From NCBI GenBank assembly GCA_025924495.1, contig JAICIG010000473.1, forward strand, positions 1 to 5,789: a stretch of 5,789 bases of DNA. Direction: 5' to 3'. The stretch comes from Pirellulales bacterium. GTDB taxonomy: Bacteria > Planctomycetota > Planctomycetia > Pirellulales > JAICIG01. Shown here piece by piece: positions 3,165 through 5,789 of this stretch (position 1 is the first letter of the stretch; each line of letters begins with the position of its first letter). The notes under the pieces were generated by a model that did no database searches, had not been told where the DNA came from, and saw nothing but the letters and a program-made list of their open reading frames with translations. Position numbers and translations under genes: made by a program.

Positions 3165-5789
3165 CCCGCCGATCAGAATATCGCCGCCGCTGCCGGCGTT
3201 AAGCGAATCGTTCCCGAGTCCGCCGATCAGCAGATTCCGGCTGAGGCCGCCGTAGAGAACGTCGTTGCCGGCTTCGCCCACTAGAATGTTGGCCGCATTA
3301 CTGCCGCGCGCATCGAGCGTATCGCTTCCGTCGCCCCCGAAGATCGCCGCCTCCACGGCGATATAGGCTGTGGTACGGCCAAACTTGGCGGTTTGCAACC
3401 GGACGCTATCGTCTCCCGCCTGGGCGTACACCACGATCTCGCCCGTCGGATGGTACGTGCCGATGCTCGTACCATTGATGGCGACCTTGAGATTGCCATT
3501 CAGGTCGGCAGGCGAAACCGTAATCGTGTCGGCTGCGGGAGTGCCGCCAATGACAAGGTTGTTCCCCTCCATCGCCGCGGCTTGCACCGAAATGGTCAGC
3601 GTTGCCGGCGACGCGCTCTGGCCGCCATCTTTGTCGATCGCCCAGGCCTGAACCGTGAACGTTCCGCTGTTGGCAAAAACGTGGTTGGCGCTCGAAGAAC
3701 CGGCGACGAGAGATTGCAGCGCCGAGCCATCGCCCCAATTCACCAGGTAGCTAAAGCCGGCGGCCTGGTCGACAGGCGAAGGATCGCTGGCCGCGAAGCT
3801 GAAGGATTGCGTCTGGCCGCGAACGGAGGCTGCGGGGCCCGATGTCGCAGCCGTCGGAGCGACGTTGTTGACCGTGACGATGGTCGAGTAACTGGTGCTG
3901 CCGCCATCCTTGTCGAAGATGCGGCCATAGACCGTATAGCTGCCGTTGTCCTGGAAAGTGAACGAGGCTGAGCCGGTCGTACTTGCTGCGGAATAGGATG
4001 CGGCCAGCGTACTCGAGTCCAGCGAGAAACTGTAGTGCAATCCCGTTTGCGTGTCGGCGGCCGAGGGGTCGAAGGCATTGCTGAAACTCACCTTTGCCGA
4101 AGCCGCCTCGTTAATTGGGCCATCGTTGCCGAGTGTCGCAGTAGGCGAGACATTATTGACCGCGATAATTGTCGAATAATCGGAATAGCCGCCGTCCTTA
4201 TCAACGATTCGGCCGTAGACCGCGTAACTGCCGTTTTCGTCGAACGTGAACTGAGCCGTACTCGAGCTGCCCGCAGTTGCGTAGCTGGAGGCCAGGCCCG
4301 CGGCGCTGGTCGCGAAACTGTAATGGAAGCCCGCTTGCGTGTCTGCAGCCGAGGGATCGAACGCGCCTGCGAAAGCCACCGTCGCCGGACTGCCCTCGTT
4401 GACGGCGCCGTTGTTCGACAACGTGGCTGTGGGCGCCACATTGTCGACCGTGACGATCGTCGAGTAATCGGTATAACCGCCGTCTTTATCGATGATGCGG
4501 CCAAAGACCTTGTGATCGCCGTTGTCGTCGAACGTGAACTGAGCGGTACTCGAGCCGCCCGCAGTCGCGTAGCTGGAGGCCAGGCCCGTGGCGCTCGTCG
4601 CGAAACTGTAATGGAAGCCCGCTTGCGCGTCTGCAGCCGAGGGATCGAACGCGCCAGCGAAAGTCACCGTCGCAGGGCTGCCCTCGTTGACGGGGCCGTT
4701 GTTCGACAGCACGGCGGTCGGCGCGACGTCGTTGACCGTGATCGTCGTCGAATAATCGGAATAGCCGCCATCTTTGTCGAAGATGCGACCGTACGCCTGA
4801 TAGCTGCCGTTGTCGTCGAAAGCGAACGTGGCCGAGTTGGCCGCTCCCGCCGCGGCATACGAGTCCGCCAGCGCGTTGGGGTCGAGCGAGATGCTATAAC
4901 GCAAGCCTGCTTGCGTATCGGCGGTCGAGGGATCGAACGCATTGCTGAAACTTACGGTCGCAGATCCCCCTTCGTAGACCGGCCCGTTGTTCGAGAGCGA
5001 GGCGGTCGGCGCGACGTTGTCGATCACAATCATCGCAGTGTAATCGTTGTAGCCGCCGTCTTTATCGAGAATTCGTGCGCGGACGGTAAACTGGCCGGGC
5101 CCGTCGTCCATAAAGCTTTCGGGAATGACAGCGCTCGAGGCGCCGATGGAGCCTGCGTAGCTGCCGTCGCCCAGATCGAAGACGCCGTCGTTGTTGAAGT
5201 CGTAGGCGTAGTGCAATCCCGCCGCGGTATCGACGGGCGAGGGATCGGAACCGACCAGCGTCACGGCGGCGACCGTTGAGCTTCCTTCTCCGACCTCTTG
5301 TGGCGCGACGATGGTCGCCGTCGGCGCTCGGTTGGTCACCGTCATGGTCGTCGTGTAGTCGGTATAACCGCCGTCTTTGTCGATGACACGCGCGCGAATC
5401 GTCACTGTCGCGGGACCGTCGGCCACGAGCGAGGCGGGGATAATCGCCGAATCATTCGAACTCGAACCGGCGTAAGTCCCGTCGCCCACATCGAAGGAGC
5501 CGGCATTATTGAATGCAAAGGCAAAGTGGAAACCTGCCGCCGCATCGACCGTCGAGGGGTCGAACGGGGACAACAAAGACACTTGCACGGTGCTGTTTTC
5601 GCCCACAGTAGTCGAAGCGACCAGCGAGGCAGTCGGCGCAACGTTGTTGACCGTGACCGTCGTCTGGTAATCGGTGCTGCCGCCGTCCTTGTCGAAGATG
5701 CGGCCGTAGACCGTATAGCTGCCGTTGTCCGCGAAGGTGAATGAACCTGTGCTCGCGGGACCGGCCGCCCCGTAGCTCGCGGCCAGATC
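2883..5789 (-). CDS. Giant PKD-repeat / RTX surface or secreted protein, C-terminal 968 residues (N-terminus beyond the right edge)
   Basis: The minus strand is open from the right edge to a TAA at 2885-2883: 968 residues, with the true start outside. Counting from the edge, residues 1-739 are eight PKD/cadherin-like Ig-fold units, each with a DKDGG motif followed by a beta strand (for example YSTIVTVNNVAPTA). Residues 740-817 (LVIGGTPAADTITV, TGEIVVYAQAGDDSV) begin the RTX-like part, residues 818-875 are glycine/aspartate nonapeptides, and 876-968 are a tail with GLNGSYLLNASTVHDDAA and GGGGQDWYFYRASGS. Many D and N loops suggest calcium binding. I recall the tail from many planctomycete giant proteins. 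A role in adhesion or cell-surface structure is likely, but its partner is unknown. There are no catalytic motifs in the visible part. The GTG at 5606 lies inside a unit and is not the start. Confidence 0.92.
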   Translation of the reverse strand, partial: DLAASYGAAGPASTGSFTFADNGSYTVYGRIFDKDGGSTDYQTTVTVNNVAPTASLVASTTVGENSTVQVSLLSPFDPSTVDAAAGFHFAFAFNNAGSFDVGDGTYAGSSSNDSAIIPASLVADGPATVTIRARVIDKDGGYTDYTTTMTVTNRAPTATIVAPQEVGEGSSTVAAVTLVGSDPSPVDTAAGLHYAYDFNNDGVFDLGDGSYAGSIGASSAVIPESFMDDGPGQFTVRARILDKDGGYNDYTAMIVIDNVAPTASLSNNGPVYEGGSATVSFSNAFDPSTADTQAGLRYSISLDPNALADSYAAAGAANSATFAFDDNGSYQAYGRIFDKDGGYSDYSTTITVNDVAPTAVLSNNGPVNEGSPATVTFAGAFDPSAADAQAGFHYSFATSATGLASSYATAGGSSTAQFTFDDNGDHKVFGRIIDKDGGYTDYSTIVTVDNVAPTATLSNNGAVNEGSPATVAFAGAFDPSAADTQAGFHYSFATSAAGLASSYATAGSSSTAQFTFDENGSYAVYGRIVDKDGGYSDYSTIIAVNNVSPTATLGNDGPINEAASAKVSFSNAFDPSAADTQTGLHYSFSLDSSTLAASYSAASTTGSASFTFQDNGSYTVYGRIFDKDGGSTSYSTIVTVNNVAPTAATSGPAASVRGQTQSFSFAASDPSPVDQAAGFSYLVNWGDGSALQSLVAGSSSANHVFANSGTFTVQAWAIDKDGGQSASPATLTISVQAAAMEGNNLVIGGTPAADTITVSPADLNGNLKVAINGTSIGTYHPTGEIVVYAQAGDDSVRLQTAKFGRTTAYIAVEAAIFGGDGSDTLDARGSNAANILVGEAGNDVLYGGLSRNLLIGGLGNDSLNAGSGGDILIGGTTDDDGNLAALNAIMAEWARTDLSYQTRINQLTGAASGGLNGSYLLNASTVHDDAAVDQLYGGGGQDWYFYRASGSFADVISRKKSNETVTAI
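3165..3338 (-). repeat. RTX-type calcium-binding nonapeptide repeats
   Basis: The translated stretch contains GGDGSDTLDARGS, VGEAGNDVLYGG, LIGGLGNDSLNAG and SGGDILIGG, following the GGxGxDxLx pattern of hemolysin-type (RTX) repeats. In this family the aspartates bind calcium and fold the C-terminus into a parallel beta roll after export, often through type I secretion. Only four or five units are present, so the roll is short, and no type I transporter is in the window. Confidence 0.88.
3572..5789 (-). repeat. Tandem array of eight PKD-like units in coding frame
   Basis: Taking the (N/G/A)xFDPS or SDPS motif as the boundary, units begin (minus strand) at 5570, 5252, 4943, 4655, 4367, 4079 and 3791, plus a partial unit from the edge to 5571. 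The spacings are 318, 309, 288, 288, 288 and 288 bp, that is 106, 103 and then 96 codons. The visible 73 codons of the edge unit fit positions 24-96 of a 96-residue unit. Shared marks are FDPSxAD, AGxxYS, DNGSYxVYGRI, DKDGG, NVAPTA and NEG. The longer units at 5570 and 5252 carry an extra FNNDGxFDxGDGxYAGS segment. Confidence 0.9.
4231..4708 (-). repeat. Near-identical neighbouring repeat copies (288-bp period)
   Basis: Positions 4231-4420 and 4519-4708 align without gaps. I count about 12 differences in 190 bases, so about 94% identity. The block covers the 3' part of one unit boundary and the first 40 or so residues of the next, ending near the DENG/DDNG loop, after which identity falls sharply. 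The copied block is out of phase with the domain boundary, which fits exchange between DNA repeats rather than duplication of a whole domain. Confidence 0.85.

Noticed and set aside
4035..5279. A 414-codon open frame on the plus strand, and another at 5298-5744
   Set aside because: They lie antisense to the PKD array and repeat with its period. The products are Arg/Val-rich strings (RRDVVDRD-like) that mirror the DKDGG and NNVAPT codons; GC-biased codon use in the real gene removes stops on the other strand.
2883..5606. A start codon for the giant protein at 5606 (GTG)
   Set aside because: The frame is open to the window edge, and the 61 codons upstream of the GTG are a normal PKD-like segment, including DNGSYTVYGRIFDKDGG. 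The GTG is an internal valine.
3791..5789. The regular 288-bp period as a CRISPR-like or non-coding satellite array
   Set aside because: The period is a multiple of three, the frame is open throughout and the translation gives consistent PKD-like domains; the periodicity is that of protein repeats.

Overview
The window reads as chromosomal DNA of a planctomycete, most likely Pirellulales-like. Four things support this: an ECF sigma factor start of the type expanded in planctomycetes (minus strand, left edge), a secreted DUF1080 / 3-keto-disaccharide hydrolase protein, a very large PKD-repeat plus RTX-repeat surface protein with a C-terminal block I recall from many planctomycete giant proteins, and GC-rich sequence with mostly weak Shine-Dalgarno signals. 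The assignment is an inference from families; no marker gene is present.

Layout. Positions 1-231 (minus) hold the first 77 codons of an ECF sigma factor that runs off the left edge. A 225-bp divergent gap (232-456) follows, with a candidate promoter and a perfect 10-bp palindrome. Positions 457-846 (plus) encode a small PhnB-like VOC-fold protein. After a gap of about 190 bp that contains a doubtful 46-codon ORF, 1037-1987 (plus) encodes a 316-residue protein that I do not recognise. Its stop overlaps a 43-codon ORF in a 141-bp spacer that also carries a coding-like tail in another frame. Positions 2129-2827 (plus) encode an exported DUF1080 protein with the best ribosome binding site in the window.

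The right half (2883-5789, minus) is the C-terminal 968 residues of a giant secreted protein, convergent with the DUF1080 gene. It has eight visible PKD/cadherin-like units (one cut by the window edge), then RTX-type glycine/aspartate nonapeptides, then a distinctive 93-residue tail. Five boundaries between successive units are spaced at exactly 288 bp, and two neighbouring units share a block about 94% identical in DNA, which points to recent unequal exchange or gene conversion.

The genes do not form an obvious pathway. The plus-strand genes could be partly co-transcribed, but the spacers and the separate candidate promoters argue against one tight operon. No defence system, mobile element, CRISPR array or RNA gene was seen. 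The least explained parts are the 316-residue protein, the two small-ORF spacers and the terminal block of the giant protein.
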